Source of the DNA: Adiantum capillus-veneris
Lineage: Eukaryota > Streptophyta > Polypodiopsida > Polypodiales > Pteridaceae
Reading direction: 5' to 3'
Assembly (NCBI GenBank): GCA_014529385.2
Contig: CM043945.1
Location: 139,091,241 to 139,155,240, forward strand
Length of the DNA: 64,000 bases
Shown here in pieces: positions 1 to 13,700 of the stretch. Numbering within the stretch: the first letter of the stretch is position 1; each line of letters opens with the position of its first letter. The position numbers and the translations under genes are program-made. Under the pieces are notes generated by a model that saw nothing but the letters and a program-made list of their open reading frames with translations, was not told the origin of the DNA and did no database searches.

Positions 1-3000
1 ACAGGTGCAAAGCGGAGTCCACACGACAGTTGTGAGTGGCACAGTGTAGTGACCACCTTTTTTTTGGCAATTCTCCAGCCACTGACATCTACTAAACCGC
101 GCGCCTGGAGCATGCAGCCGCAACCTCTCGTTCACTCTAGTTTCTGGACCCAACCAACCAACCATCATCAGGCGTACTCACGCAGCCCACTGCAGGCATC
201 ATCCCTCGTAGCCTGGCTTCAAACGCTATTCCTTACGATTCCAACTCGACTGGGAACTTGCACAAGCATTGCAGACCTTGATCTTGAAAGTTCCAAGAGT
301 TGAATGTTGAAGCCAAAGCGTTGCCTGCATGGACAAGATGGGAGAACAACTAGAGGGGGCCGTTTGTAGGTAGCCGTGAGCAGGGCAAAGGAGGTGAAGT
401 TGGGTGACTGAGGGGGGTGATCCGAGAGAAGGAGAAGCGCTAGCCTAGAGGAGTGCAGGAAGATCAGGCCATAAGCAGTGGGGCATGCCAGACGCAATAG
501 GGCAAAGGTGGTCACCAACGGGGGCCTTCGGGACCAGCAAGACGGGAGCAAACCTCTTCATGTTGCTGCAAAGAAAGGGAATATCAACGAGGTTTGAGTT
601 TTTTTTGCCAGCTACAAAATTTAAGGACATATTTTTTCTCATTATTCTGCAACTAGAAGCCATAACACATTTCCTGTCTCGCCTCTTCTACCGTTACCCA
701 CAATTTTCTTTGCTTATCCCTTCTGCAACCCCCACCTCTCAAACTCCATAACTCCTATGAGCTCTGTAATGAATTGCATTGTTGTAGACCTCCATATAAG
801 ACAATTGAAGGAAGCTTGAAAGGATGTGTTACCTTCTGATGGTGGAGCGCTAAATACTAGTTGAGCAGGTTTTCTTCCAATCAAGATCACAAATATAAAG
901 CATCTACAGAGACTAATCCTGAATGTAAATCACCTTTCGGGTTTTCACGCTAAGTCCTCTGATCTGAGCTGAGCAATGCTACCAGCCTGATTCAATTATC
1001 TATGTTTTCAAATCTCATCGGTGGTAGACTTTTGCCACAGCTTTGCCAACTACAAGGTCTATAGCTCCTAGATCTTGGAGACAATCAGCTATTAGGCAGC
1101 TTGTTGACAATAGATTTATCCTTCAACCATCTCATTGGCACCCTACAAAACAACGATCACAATGTGTTAAAAAGCGAAGTGTCTCTAAAGATTTCTCACA
1201 AGTACAACTAGCTTTGTGACCAAATTTGGCTCATACACGTAGCATCCACAAACTACCAGAGGATCACTCTCTCTATGACCACCACATGCCATCCTCCATT
1301 TCAGCTAACTTCCTTGTTTTTTCACATGTAAATAATCTAATAGAAGGATTGATCTCAGTATGAGGCATCATTTAGTTGAGCACAGTAGGAGTGCTACCAC
1401 TATTGGTCTTTCACTAAGTAGTCTACTCATTCTCATCATGTGTTTATTCATATACAACTGAGCTTGGACAACCTCAACTGGCATTTTTGGAAAATAGAAT
1501 CGGTGGTTGATGCATGAGGAAGTCTTATGCAACTTATCATAGAATGGCTCATTTTCCCCCGCTCTCGGAATAACCTATATGATTGCAAACGCTGCCTACC
1601 TATAGAGGCGAACATTGACGATTCTCTTCAATGCCTGATGCAATACTATCTCCGACAAACGCCCGTTGTCGAGCATTCTCAAGCATTGACGATGATGATT
1701 TTGATTTTCATAATGATTTTAGGCTTTTGATTCTACGCTTTCAGTCTTTCATTGTACTTCATTTTAGTTTATTTTTATTTTTATTTTTATCTTTGTTTGT
1801 ACCCAGGCATTGGAATAGATACACAAGGATTGTATCAGTTTGTTCTCATAATTAATTTTACACGAGAAATTCTCTTGAAGTTAATGTTCGTGGCTACGTG
1901 GTGTGAGATTTGTGTGTCTATATTTAAAGTGGCGATAAGCGCTGCTATGTCTCTTGGTATTTTAGTTTTTCTTGTATCCATTCAAAGAGGACCATCGAAA
2001 GTAGTTCCTACGAAATTTTTCACGAGAAATTCTCTTTGAATCAGAGTACTCATAGCATGGTTTGTCGATCAAGTTAGGCTTACTTAAAAATAATTTTCCT
2101 AACTGAAGACAATGAGCGCACACTTAAATCTCTTTTGTTTCTAGGTCAAAATTCAAAGATTTTCATGTACTCACACTAAAACTTGTAAAACTTTGCCGAT
2201 TTACGTGAAGGAAATCATGGAATCTTGCCGATGTTTTTCTATTTTAGCCAGTTTCAATAACACGGGTGAAATTTTACTAGCTTCTAGTAACAACAATCAA
2301 TGGTTTCAAAATGTACTCACATATACAATCCACCTCACCGATATCTGGCACCCATCTGTACGACTGTTCTAACTTGCATAACATTACTCAAATGATGAAT
2401 TTTTCTGTTGACCTTTGTTTTCAAGAAATTGTTTAGGATTTGACGATTTGGATACTAGTCACTTCCTCAAAACCACCTCCAAGTATGCAATTTATCATTG
2501 TTTTCCACGGTATTTTAATTCTCCTTATTGAATCCATTCCTATATATATCTATGGCTATCATATTTCTTAAGATCTCATCAATTACACAACATATCTTGT
2601 CTGCCTATACTGCACCCACAGCCCTTAACATATTCCTACAATAATACTCACTTTCTCTACTTGCTTGGAAGTTTATATTGTTGGTGCATATATTTAAGGA
2701 CACAACGTCAAGCAGTTTGCAATAAGGATAATACCACTGGACAATTTGAAAGCAAAAAGATCTTTTACTTCCTTGCATTTTCTTATGGCATATGAAATTA
2801 AGAATACATAAGTTCTCGCTTGTGCTTGCACTGCATGTAATTTCTATTGAGAGGATTCGGCATTAAGCTATGCAGCTACTCATATGAGTTGCGGGGTTTT
2901 GAGTTAGTGAATAAAAATTTGAAAGTACTCTGCTACTCAACTACACTCCAATGTGGTGTCACACAGGTAGTACATGTTTTGTCTTTTTATGTCTTGTCTA

Positions 3001-4010
3001 GTCCATTGGTCACATGCACACAGATCCGCCGATTTAGGCAGTGTGTAAATGCTCATTTTGGTGTAGATTTGCCAATTTAGGCAACACCAATTATCTGTGC
3101 GAATTCGCCGATCTAGGCAGCACACTGAAAAATTATAGATTCACAAGGGTAAATGCAGATTCGCCGATTTAGGCAGCACGTCTTATTGGTGTAGATTCGC
3201 CGATTTAAGCCACAAAATCATGTTGTAGTTGGGCTGGCCATCACTGTAACTAGTATGATTTTGTTACCTAGGTATAGAAAATGAAAGATATTTTGGATTT
3301 GGATTTGGATTTGGATTGGAAATTGGTATATGTCGATGCTTTTCTATCATGACAGTACTTATGAAATTGGATTTGAGATTGATGAGAAATGATTATTGAA
3401 TGATGAGTGTGACCAATGATATCCTGATTCATCAGGGTATGACATATACTGCTTCTTCTAGTGGTATGGGACACTAGAATAGGTAGTGTGTGGATGACGG
3501 CAGGCATAAGCTAATTTTGTTTAGTTTCATAAATTTTTCTTTTATTATGTGATGTTTTTGACACAACATACTAATCACTGTTTTTGACAAGTATTGTTTG
3601 CAGATTTTTATCTTCGCAACTGCGGACAATTGCTTTCCAACGGAGAGGTATGTAATGGAATTGATATTTCTATTAATTATTGCAGCTGACAGGTGGAAAA
3701 GGCTTGCTCGAGCTAGGCCTATGCATACGAAAATATATTTCATGTATTATTCAAGTGCTCTTTATGAGCTTCGGCCATTTATGACCGGCCGGCCAGTTTG
3801 TACTCACAATTGACCATTTAAGAAATCTATAAAACAAATACGTACAAGAGGAAAATGGTCACTCTTGCACATGGGGAGATTGCACCCAGTGTCTGTGTAC
3901 TTCTTCTCTCCTCTCCCCTCTTCTCTCTCGCCGTGCCGGCGTAGCACTCCGCTCTAGGCTAGGAGGTGCCCCTGCACGTGCTCTCTCGTTCTATCATGCT
4001 CTCTTTCTCT
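1..4010. other. No recognised gene; AT-rich intergenic or intronic DNA
   Basis: Open frames here are short (at most 110 codons), overlap one another on both strands and show no family motif that I can recognise. An 18-base phrase around cacgagaaattctctt occurs near 1,861 and again near 2,022, a short direct repeat about 160 bp apart. A ggattt microsatellite lies at 3,295-3,320, and a ggccggcc site sits near 3,786. The only structured element, at 3,020-3,215, is listed separately. Confidence 0.6.
3020..3215 (+). repeat. Degenerate interspersed repeat with GCCGATTTAGGCAG core
   Basis: Five copies of a phrase close to agattcgccgatttaggcag begin near 3,022, 3,063, 3,099, 3,155 and 3,191, so the spacing is irregular, about 36 to 57 bp. 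The second and fifth copies are more diverged (gccaatttaggc, gccgatttaagcc). The core contains the near-palindrome gcc-gattta-ggc. A weaker relative, ttgccgatttacg, occurs near 2,190. No coding role is apparent. Confidence 0.6.
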
Positions 4011-4119
4011 CTCTGCTCGTGTACAACTTGGATTATGCATTGTGTGATTTGAGGTATGCAGATTTGTTCGTTTCATGGCTTGTAATATATTGTTTTTACT
4101 ATTTTGCAAGGCTCGCGAT

Positions 4120-4860
4120 GTTTCCGTTTGTAGCATCGTCTCTTGAAATGCACCGATTGTCGAATATGCCAAACATGGGAAGGGCCAAGAAGCTCTGGGC
4201 TGTTTTTAGTGGATGCAAAGCAAAGGTGTCTCTTATATGATGCAATCACATACCCTTGCATCTTGAAGAGAGTAGGATGCATGTTGATTTTTGTGATAGT
4301 ATGTTGAACACCTACTTAGGCTACATGTTAGTATGTATGCAAAGCACATCGCACATCCCAAGACGAGTTTCGAATCTGCAATTGTTGTCTCATGGAGTGC
4401 ATTGATTGCGGGATATGTCCAATAGGGTCAGGGTAAGAAAGCTCTGGGCTATTTTCAATAGATGCAGAGAGAGGACGGTGCACTTCTCAGAGCGCAACAA
4501 GTCCTCGACAAACTTCGTGTTCGCAATTTTGTCTCATGGAGTGCATTGATTGCAGGATGGACATTATTTACATCAAGTGTGGTGCACTTCTTAGAGCACA
4601 ACAAGTCCTCAACAAGGTTTGTGTCGATCATGAAGCTCATTGCTATAATCAGCAAATGTAGAGAGAGGGCATCTCTCCAAATGCAATCACATACACTAGC
4701 ACCTCGAAGGCATGTGGAATTACACAAGATGCTGCTATGAGAAAAAGAATTCACGAAGATAATGTTGGTCACAGGGTGTTGAAAGAAAACACTTTCTTGG
4801 TCGACATGTATGCCAAAATTGGTGCACTTCATAAAGCACAAAAAGTGTTTGAGGAGTAAG
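4120..4860 (+). pseudogene. Pentatricopeptide repeat (PPR, PLS-type) protein remnant
   Basis: PPR proteins bind organellar RNA through about 35-residue helical repeats. Pieces in different plus-strand frames show typical repeat phrases: SIVSWNA and KGQEALGCF near 4,130-4,200, FVSWSALIAGW near 4,525, LLRAQQVLDKL near 4,480 and again near 4,590, SPNAIT near 4,675, and FLVDMYAKIGALHKAQKVFEE ending near 4,857. These are fragments of neighbouring repeats and each is interrupted by stops or frame shifts, so no intact reading frame exists. The VSWSALIAGY and VDMYAKxG phrases are characteristic of the large PLS families of ferns, lycophytes and mosses. Flanking DNA holds no other gene. The similarity is by eye, but the motif set makes the family call firm. 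Confidence 0.75.
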
Positions 4861-4869
4861 GTGGCTTAT

Positions 4870-5210
4870 ATAGATAGTGTTAGCATGCCTAAACACCACC
4901 GGAGGTCTTATCGTTGTACTCTTGGTAAGAGCGAGCGAGGATCGCCATTGTACTCTCTATGTCTCTTTCTCGGTTTGAAGGTTAAGTGAGATAAAATGAT
5001 TGGTAGGCTATTTTGGAACACTATGTAGCTATGCTTTTTCACCTTCAACTTTAAAAGAAATGTGAATTTAAAGGGTTTGAAGGTAAGAGGAGCCATGCCA
5101 CCGCCTTTACTAGTGAATGTTTATTTACATGGTCTCTTTTAATGAAGAAGATGCTTAGAATTGAAATAGGACACCTAAAGGTGTGAATGAAGGTTTATTT
5201 GCAAAAAGTA
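4870..5210. other. No gene seen
   Basis: Short AT-rich spacer between the PPR remnant and the 3' end of the calmodulin-like gene. Only small overlapping frames with no recognisable motif are present. Confidence 0.6.
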
Positions 5211-5216
5211 ATTCCT

Positions 5217-5958
5217 CTAGAAGCTTTGGATGGAGGGAGTGAAAGGATTTTGAAGGTAGAACAACTTCTTGAATTCAAAGAAGTCAACTTGACCATCTCC
5301 GTTCTTGTCCACCCTGGCAATCATGTCCACGCAGGCGTCTAGCTGCCGGGCCTGTGGAAAGCCCAGAGAGCAGAGCACAGTCTGCAGCTCGCTTGGCGAT
5401 CAGATGAAGCGATTGCAATCCTTGTCGAACACGTGGAAGGCTGCCAGGAGGTCCTGGTCGACGTCAGCGTCGATGGCAGATGAGCTGGCAGTGGCGTCGA
5501 ACTCCTCCACAAAAGAGCAGACGCTCTCGTAGAGCTGCAGAAATTCATCTTCGTTCACGTGGCCCTGCGTCTTGGTGACCAGGCCACCTAGAAGGGATAG
5601 AAGGGAATATTCGGAGGTGGGGATTCCGAGTCTGTCGAAGATGCTGGCGATTTCGTTGATGCTGACGTTATCGTAGCCGTTCTCGTCAAAGGTGCAGAAG
5701 ACGCGCTGCAGGACTTGGCGGGAGGGGGAGGGAGAGGGGGAGGGGGAGGGGCAGGTGGAGCTGGAGGATTCGTGGGAGCGGGGGACTTGCAGGAGCGGAT
5801 GAGCGTGGGCTGGGGGAGCCGGAAGCGGGGGAACGGGGGGTTACAACGCATTCGAAGTGCCAGAGGGCGTCGAGAAGGTTCAAGAGGAAGATTAGCAAGC
5901 TTAATGTGAGTGATAATCGGAGATTGATGACCTTGAAAAGAAAAGGATTCCAACTCAA
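5217..5958 (-). pseudogene. Calmodulin-like (CML) EF-hand protein, frame-broken
   Basis: Calmodulin-like proteins are plant calcium sensors with paired EF-hands. Reading the minus strand, a hydrophobic N-terminus (MSWNPFLFKV, then an LSLLIFLLNLL-type stretch) and a Ser/Pro-rich linker precede four EF-hand regions, an arrangement known from plant CML3/CML5-type proteins. The loops read FDENGYDNVSINE (first, near 5,660-5,690, degenerate at the glycine position), a decayed second loop, FDKDCNRFI then SELQTVL (third) and DKNGDGQVDFFEF (fourth, canonical, near 5,290-5,310). The frame ends at TAG 5,217-5,219. Two breaks are visible: a frame shift in the C-rich linker around 5,720-5,850, and an in-frame TGA inside the third EF-hand near 5,395, which looks like a three-base insertion. 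I infer a recent pseudogene or an assembly-damaged gene. The EF-hand family assignment is strong. Confidence 0.8.
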
Positions 5959-5959
5959 G

Positions 5960-6330
5960 TGATATGATTTGTTTGTTGAGGAGTGATTGTGAATGCTTCT
6001 TTCATTTCACGGAGTAATCTTTCGCTCTCTCCCTCTCTCTCTCTCTCTTATGACCTCCAGAAAATTCATTTTCACAAACATACAAAAATCCCTCCAAGAC
6101 AAATTTGAACCGAAAATTTTACAATACTAGCCATCATTTTTACAAAATTACACTATTTTTCATGTTAAGCAAAATTTTTTCCTTCTCACCCTCCCCTCAA
6201 TCGGCTACTTTGATTTTGCAACCGGCTCAAGGCTAAGCTGAGGCACACTTTTTCCGAACACTGCCTCCACTCACACCACGTGATATGTTCATTTGGTCCC
6301 ATAGGTCATATTTGAGCTCCGAGTATGATA

Positions 6331-6363
<33 letters not shown>

Positions 6364-9300
6364 GCTAAGGTGGCGCTTCCCGCCAAGTATGGATGCTCCT
6401 TGCCGCTCTCTCTCTGCTTATGGATTTCCCCTATGCATCTCTCGACATCACCTACCATGGCCCTGTTCTCCTTTGCCCTGGGGTCACTCATACACATTTT
6501 AGGTGGCCCTCCAAGCTGCGCTTTGTTTCCCTTGTACTAATCACGACCCACTTTCTGTACACTCTGATGTCTTGTAACCTCAGGGGTTCACCGTTCAGTA
6601 CCCCCCTATATAACATGCATCCACGGAGTATTGAAAAAACCCCTGTTTTAACATATCTAAATGAATAAAATGACCCCTTATTTTAAGATTTTTTTCAAAA
6701 TTGAGTATAAAAAACCCCTTATTTTTTCTATTAAATTGCCTAAAATGTTTTCATTTAAAAACCCCTCCTATAGAACTCACGTTATACATTACATGATTAC
6801 ATAGTACACCCCCCGAACCGACTACAATAGTGGCCTTATTGTGCAGCGCCCCCTTGTTTTTTATCATGTCTAACTTCAAAAAATCTTGGCGATTGCCGAC
6901 TTCAGCTCGCCCCATTTCACACCTTTAATTGCCTTTCTACAACTCCACTTAGGAAACTCCCGTGCTATTGGTCTTCACTCTTCGAACTAAAAACCCATGC
7001 AAACTCCACATTAATTTTTAGTCAAAAAACTCCGAGAGGAGTGTCACATGGATGAGGCTAAATGAAGGAGGACTTGCATAAGAGAGCACAGCCAACATAG
7101 CCAGACCCCCTACTTTGCTCCTCACTGCATGACATTCCTAAAGAAAGAATTTCTTATGTTGATAGTGAAAGTGGTCGCAAACAAATATAACCATTTCGTA
7201 GAAATGACCGTCGGATGTTGAGACCTCTACAAGAGAGCCAACGACCGCCACGACTATCAACAATCTTGAGCCGCAATTGCCCAACATAGCCTTTGATTGG
7301 AGATTTGCTAGATGTTCAAATAAGTCCATTCAAAACTCTAAACTTGCCTAGTATATTGGTCCACCCCCTTTCTATATACAATACAATACCATCAAGTTGG
7401 AAAGGGAAAAGGGGTACATACCCAGAAGACACAGAAGCGCCTCTCTATAGCCCAAGATACACACAACACCCCAGTGCACTAGGATTGAATTCAAAATCTA
7501 CACCATCTCACCTGCACACACCCGTCTCGGTGTCCCAACACGCACACACACTTCTCTAAAAGCTCAAGAACATTCCACTCCTGCACAACCTCTATTCCAC
7601 ACCACAAAGACATACCTACCTCTTTCTCTCTTTCACTTTGCAGACACGCGTCTCGCTTCGGGGTTGCACCCAAACACACCAACACCGGTAACACACACAA
7701 AGCACAACATAAACGAGAAAGGGGAGTGGGGATCATACACAAAAAAAGGGGGAAATGGTAAGCTTTGCTTCCATAAAACCTGTTTACAAGAGCACCATTG
7801 TACTATGGCAGGGCACACTCCTCCTACACTTCTCCTTCTCCATGGTCAAAAGGCTCTCCCAAAATGATGGTTTCCAGAAAATCCCTTGGCCAAAAAGCCC
7901 CCATTACAAAATCCCCCCCTCATTTTTAAAAAGAATCCTCTTATATTGAATCTTACAGTTTCCAAAAAAGAAAAAAAAAGTTTTTTTATTTGTTTATCGT
8001 GAAGCTCATTGAGATCACTTTGACTTTTTTCCCACTTTACATCCACTTGTGGTTGCATTTTTAGCATACTAGATAGGTTGGTGACACCTCGATAATCCTT
8101 ACCTCGCACTTGCATGTGAAGGACCTCAAGGAGCCCCTCTTGGTTGCCACGGCGCCGTGACAACCCCAAGGGAGTCCATCTATCCTCAATAAAAGGGTTG
8201 GTCTCGTGTGAGCACCGCGTGGGAGCATACCCCGCAAGAGTCCCACATCATCATCATCTCCAGGTGAACAATGTCACCGAGAGGGCCATGTACTGCCACC
8301 AACCAGCAGAACCACCGTCCAATATCCGTTGCACCCACAACCATGGCCACGAGCTCGTGGAGCTCCAAGAGTCCCTCTCAACTTGATACCACATATTGGT
8401 CAAGATTCTGCGATCTGGCCAGCTCACAATGCATGTGGGATAAGGGGAGGTGCCACGTGGTAGCATGGCAGCCAACCTCCTCCACAAACTCCCTCAAGCC
8501 CATAAAACCTCAAAAAACTTGGCAACAAAATTGGTTTTTGGCCCAGTTTGTTGAACTCCCATTTTCTCATTAGTGATCAAGCTTCCGAGCCGTCAAGCCA
8601 CACTTGTAGACATGGTCCCCGACTTCAATCGATACAAATTGTGACACAATTTGATTTCCCTAGGCCCACCTATTGAGGCAAAAAAAAACTGACAAAATCA
8701 TCTAGAAACTTCCTCCCATCCTTTGGCACCACCCTTCCGTCTGCAATATCTAGGCCCTCAGGACATCATTTGACGAGCTGTCAATTTTAATTAATGCCAT
8801 ACAATGCACATGACCTTCTAGAACCTATTCAAGGACCAAAATGCGGGCAAGTTGGCCCATAATTGGCCCATGACAAACATTCAAATGGCCATAATTTTCT
8901 CTCTAGAGCTCAGATTAATAATCCAAGAAGACTGACATGCTCCACACTTGAGCTCCGATTAACAATCCAAGAAGACTGACATGCTCCACTGACATGAGCT
9001 CTGGCCATCTGCCCCTTTCTACCCTATCCATCAGGAATTTGCAATACTTTCTAACTTCAATCTAGCATATCTTTCACTTCGTGGCTCCGTTTAAGGAGCG
9101 GTCTAGACCAGCTTCCACAACATCTCGAACACTACATTCTCAAACACTAGCACAACACTTCAGAAACTTGGACCTACTATCGCAATTGGCCTTCTCTGGA
9201 GCCCTTTTTTTTTTGCCCAATAAACCACAATATGCATGCATTTTCGCTACCACCTATCTGCCCAGGTTCCTTGTACCACCTTTAGCACTTGGATCCACAC

Positions 9301-9560
9301 CAATGTGCACCCTTAGCACTACTTGGTACCACTTCTAGCTTCAACCAACTTTGCTTGCACCAACATGGAACGATTGGCATGCTGCTTCCCTCTAGTATAG
9401 TCAGACATGGGTATTTTCTCAGAAGCTTGAATGGTCACATCACCAACTAGCAAATTAGAATGTGCTACATGCTGGCTGCAAATAACTAGGGAGAGAGAGC
9501 ATGATACTTGGAAAACCTACGATTGAGAAATTTTAGATTGTATTTGAAGGTTTTTATTTG
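5960..9560. other. No recognised gene; intergenic DNA with unclassified repeats
   Basis: No open frame with a recognisable family was found. A CT microsatellite lies at about 6,337-6,364. Around 6,620-6,770 the phrase aaaacccct recurs several times in AT-rich DNA. The segment 8,060-8,480 is more GC-rich, contains related phrases such as gtgggagcataccccgc, and looks like part of an old repeat I cannot classify. A phrase at 9,490-9,545 (gagagagcatgatacttggaaaacct) recurs near 22,175-22,225, so at least that piece is a dispersed repeat. Confidence 0.5.
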
Positions 9561-9623
9561 GATATTCTGATCTCACCTTTAAATCTTAAAATTTTAGGTT
9601 TTCTTCAAGCACTGATATCAGCT

Positions 9624-9735
<112 letters not shown>

Positions 9736-9948
9736 TTACGAGTATTACCACAATGTATGTAAATGGCCAATGTGGCCTATATGAGACCAAACTCGTACAT
9801 ACAAGTAAGGGAATCTCCCATCTGATAGAAACTGAAAAGTAGGCCTAAAGCTAAAGGTTGAAAGAAGCTACCTATCTAAAAATCACATCCATAGTCCAAA
9901 CAGACAATGTATAACTCTCTCTATGAAGTGTTTACAGCCTCCCTCATA

Positions 9949-9951
9949 GAG

Positions 9952-10048
<97 letters not shown>
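9949..10048 (+). repeat. (GATA)n followed by (GA)n microsatellite
   Basis: About five GATA units run directly into an AG tract of roughly 80 bp. It lies 215 bp downstream of the first GA tract, just beyond the 3' end of the LINE. Confidence 0.97.
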
Positions 10049-10050
<2 letters not shown>

Positions 10051-10782
10051 TTTCCACTACCAAATTCCAATGTTTTTTGTTGCTCCCTTCCTTATTTGGT
10101 CATTTTGGATAGTTTCACTCTCTATCTCAAAGATAGCAAGTATGGTTCAAAATTCACATGGATCATATTCTTCAAGCTTTACCAAGGAAGAAGATCCTAT
10201 AATTGATAGACAATCTTTCTCCACTACTTATAACTATCATACACAACATAGCTAAAATTTTTGTCGACTGATCAAACTTTGATTTCATGACAACACACAA
10301 CTGCAATTTAATTCCATTTTTTTTTTCCGAGAAAAAGATCCTTCTATTAGTTAATGAAAACTGCCCATAGGGCTACAACCACCTCTCCAAGAGAGGGCTA
10401 CAACAAGCATGATGGGGAGACTCTCCCAATGAAAAAACAACATATATACAATGAGGCTAAATCAAGAGATGGGAGGAGGGAAGAGCCACACAGGTGGACA
10501 GCAGTGCCATCTGAGCACCCCCTAGACTATGGTGTAGAAAGCCCCAGGGTGCCAGAGTCGAAGGAAAGCCTCGCTGCACTCCCGCATGCGGTCGGAGCTG
10601 CCCTGTAGTCCCTCAAGTTGTCCTTTGAGAGTATGGATCAACTCTAGCCAAAAGTCACGAATAGTCTCTGCTGGTGGAACAGGGCAAGCCTCAAAGATGC
10701 GGAAAGAGCGGGCCCACTAGATGAACCAAAGTGTCAGGCCACTGATGAGCTCCCAACACTCCTCTCTCTCACTGCACCACTC

Positions 10783-13700
10783 CTATGGAGTAAGATCTGT
10801 AGCAGGTTGGAGTGTAGGTCGCCCCCCCTGCATCACTATCATCCTGCTGGTGGAAGATAGCTCAAACTGAAGTGCCGGGTCCGTGAGGGTGGACCAAGCT
10901 GCTGCTCCCCAAGTGTACTGTCGAGCCGTGGAGAGAGCAGGCATCAGCCTAAGAACTCGTAGCCACACGTGCTCAACCGAGGGACAGTCCCAAAGACAGT
11001 GACACTGACTCTCCACCAAATGGTCACAAGCTGCACATGTGGCCGAGAGACCACCATGCACTAGCCAGCTCCTTACTGCTGTGGCTCTGTGTCCGACCAG
11101 CCACTGAAACAAGGTGACTCGCCTCGACTGTCTGGAGTCCCACAACCTCTCCCAAAAGTCTGCCAAGAACTTGCCTATGAGACCCTCCTCCTGCCAATGA
11201 CGTGCTGCAGCGGGGAGGGCCTCTCTCTGTGCTGCTAGTATATGACTTCCCAGTCGAACAGTGTACTGAAAGAACGGGACTATTGGGTGGTCTGCAGAAG
11301 AGAGGGGGTCCCTCCATAGCCACTCATCAGGATCCCACTGTACTCGTGCCAACGGAAAACACTCCCAATCCCATAGGCTCCAGTGTCCTGTCTCAAGAAC
11401 TGCTGGGTCAGGGTCTATGATGCAGGTCCGCCCACTGATGCCCAGTACTCGGATCCTCTGAAAACAACACTCTGCTACCTGCGGGGCCTCTACTGCATCT
11501 CGCTGTAGTTGTCCCCCACCCTGAAGCTCGCAGAACAGGGCTGGGACAAACTCTGAGAAGCCCCTGACTGAAATGAGAACCGTGTGAAGGCTCCCATCCA
11601 CCGGGGTGGTACTGGCTCAAGAGGCGTGAGACACTCAACTGGAACTGACTCTGAGATGTTCTGACACATGCTCTGCACCCCTCTCATGCCCTGTAGCTGG
11701 AAACCCTGCACCTCCTCTGACAAACCTGTGAACTCTAGCCACTCACCTAGAGAGCGCACTGGACCTGCTGCCATGGGACCCCAAGAATCATGAGGCCGAC
11801 TACCAACCAAGTGGCCTCTCTGAGTGCTAACCATGGGGTTCTAGATGAGGGGCTGCCGTAGGCGCTCCTCCGTGCACGTCGGCTGTCTCTGCTCTAGGCC
11901 ACGCCGTAAGAGCTCCCAAGATCAAAGCAAACTCACAGCAAAGCGATCCTCCAGTCTCCTGCTCAAACCAACTCGACGCATCTCTGTAAAGATCTATCTG
12001 GTCGAAGGTTGCCAAGGACCTCCTGACTGAGGCACCCTGGCACGAAGCCTCTGCAGCAAGAGCTCCTTCCAGGGCTCCTGTCCTGGAAGAAGTCCGCTGA
12101 TTACGAACTTCCCAAGAAGGGATCTGCTCTACTGTGCTCGATCAATGATCCCAAGCCCTCCCTGAGAACAAGGAAGTGTGATGACCGACCAAGCCACCTT
12201 GGCTCGGGCAATCTGAGTGTCACGTCCTGAGCAAAGGAATTTCTTGATCAGCCTCTCTACCTGGCTGATACAAGAACTCGAAAAGAAGTGATGTACCACA
12301 TAGTCGCCAACAACACCTGGTTGGCAACTACTACTCTGCCAACCAGCGAAAGTCGTGCTGAGCTCCAATGTAGCAGCTTTCTCCTGATGGACAAGAGAAG
12401 AGGAGCAATCTGCTGCTCGGGGGATATGTCCAAACCAAACTGACAACCCAAGTACCAAACTGCAGTCCCTGGGGGAATTCACCTGAAACCCTCTCCTGGC
12501 ATCCAATCTGGCATAGGAGCACTGCCAACCGAGAAAGCCACTTTCTTTCTCCAGTTGATCAATGCACCTGATGCACAACAGAAGGTCTCCAAAGCCTGCT
12601 CACATCTGTGTAGATTGTCCTCCGGGCCCTCTAAGTACAAGGCTGAGTCATCGGCAAACTCAGCGTCCAGTAGCTCATCTCCCCGAATAGGGAGTGCTAA
12701 GCCCCTCAGACCAACCTACTGTGACACCAAAAATCTGCTCATCGCCTCCGCATAGAACAGAAAGAGAAAGGGGCCAAGAGGAAAACCCTGTCTGACCAAG
12801 CATGTGAGCATGAAGTGCTCACCTCTACCTCCTGCCAAAAGCACCTGACTGTGAGCCTGTCTATACAAAGCTGACACCCCTCTGATCCAAGCATCTGAGA
12901 AGCCCATCCTGCGTAGAGTGCCCTCTAGAAAGTCCCAATCAACTCTGTTGTATGCCTTCTCAAAATCGAGAAGAAGAATCACAAGGTCCTCCCCACGGAG
13001 CCGTGCCAAGGCAGAAGCCTCCCAGAAAGTGAAGATGTTGTCAAGGATACTGCGTTCCTTGACAAAACCTGTTTGAGTCCCATGTATAAGGATCTCCAAA
13101 AGTGGTTGAATCCTCAAACTCAGAGCCTTGGAAAGAATTTTGTAGGCTGAGTTGAGGATGGTGATGGGGCGCCACTGTCGAATCTCATCCAAGGATCCAT
13201 CCTCCTTTGGAATGAGGTAAATCAGGCCCTCACTCATGCTATCAGGCATCACTCCTGTGTGAAAAATGTACTAAAAGGCACTTCACAGATCTGGGCCAAG
13301 CAGGTCCCAGTACTCCAAGAAAAAGCTGGGAGTCAGCCCATCCTCACCTGGACAGCTACCACGAGGGAGGGCCCTAAGAGCCGTGTGCAGCTCCTCAAGC
13401 AGAAGTGGCATCTCTAGTGCCCAAACCTGCTCCCTGCATGCATCATGCCACTCTGACTGGGGCTCATCCTATAGTAACTCACGGTAAAAGTCAGTAGCAA
13501 CTCCCAGCATCTCCTCAGGCTCACAAACAACTGACCCATCGGGTCTCCTCAACTGATTGACCTTGGCATGCGAGTGTCGAGGTCCCACTATCTCAAAAAA
13601 AGCACCTGTCACTGTGTCACCCACCTGAGTCCACTGAGATGCTTGTCGGTGAAAGGCAAACTCATGACGCCTCTCCTCTGTGCTAGCAAGATCCTGTCGA

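Noticed and set aside
219-551. 110-codon minus-strand frame
   Set aside because: No recognisable motif; competing frames exist on both strands, so it cannot be supported as a gene.
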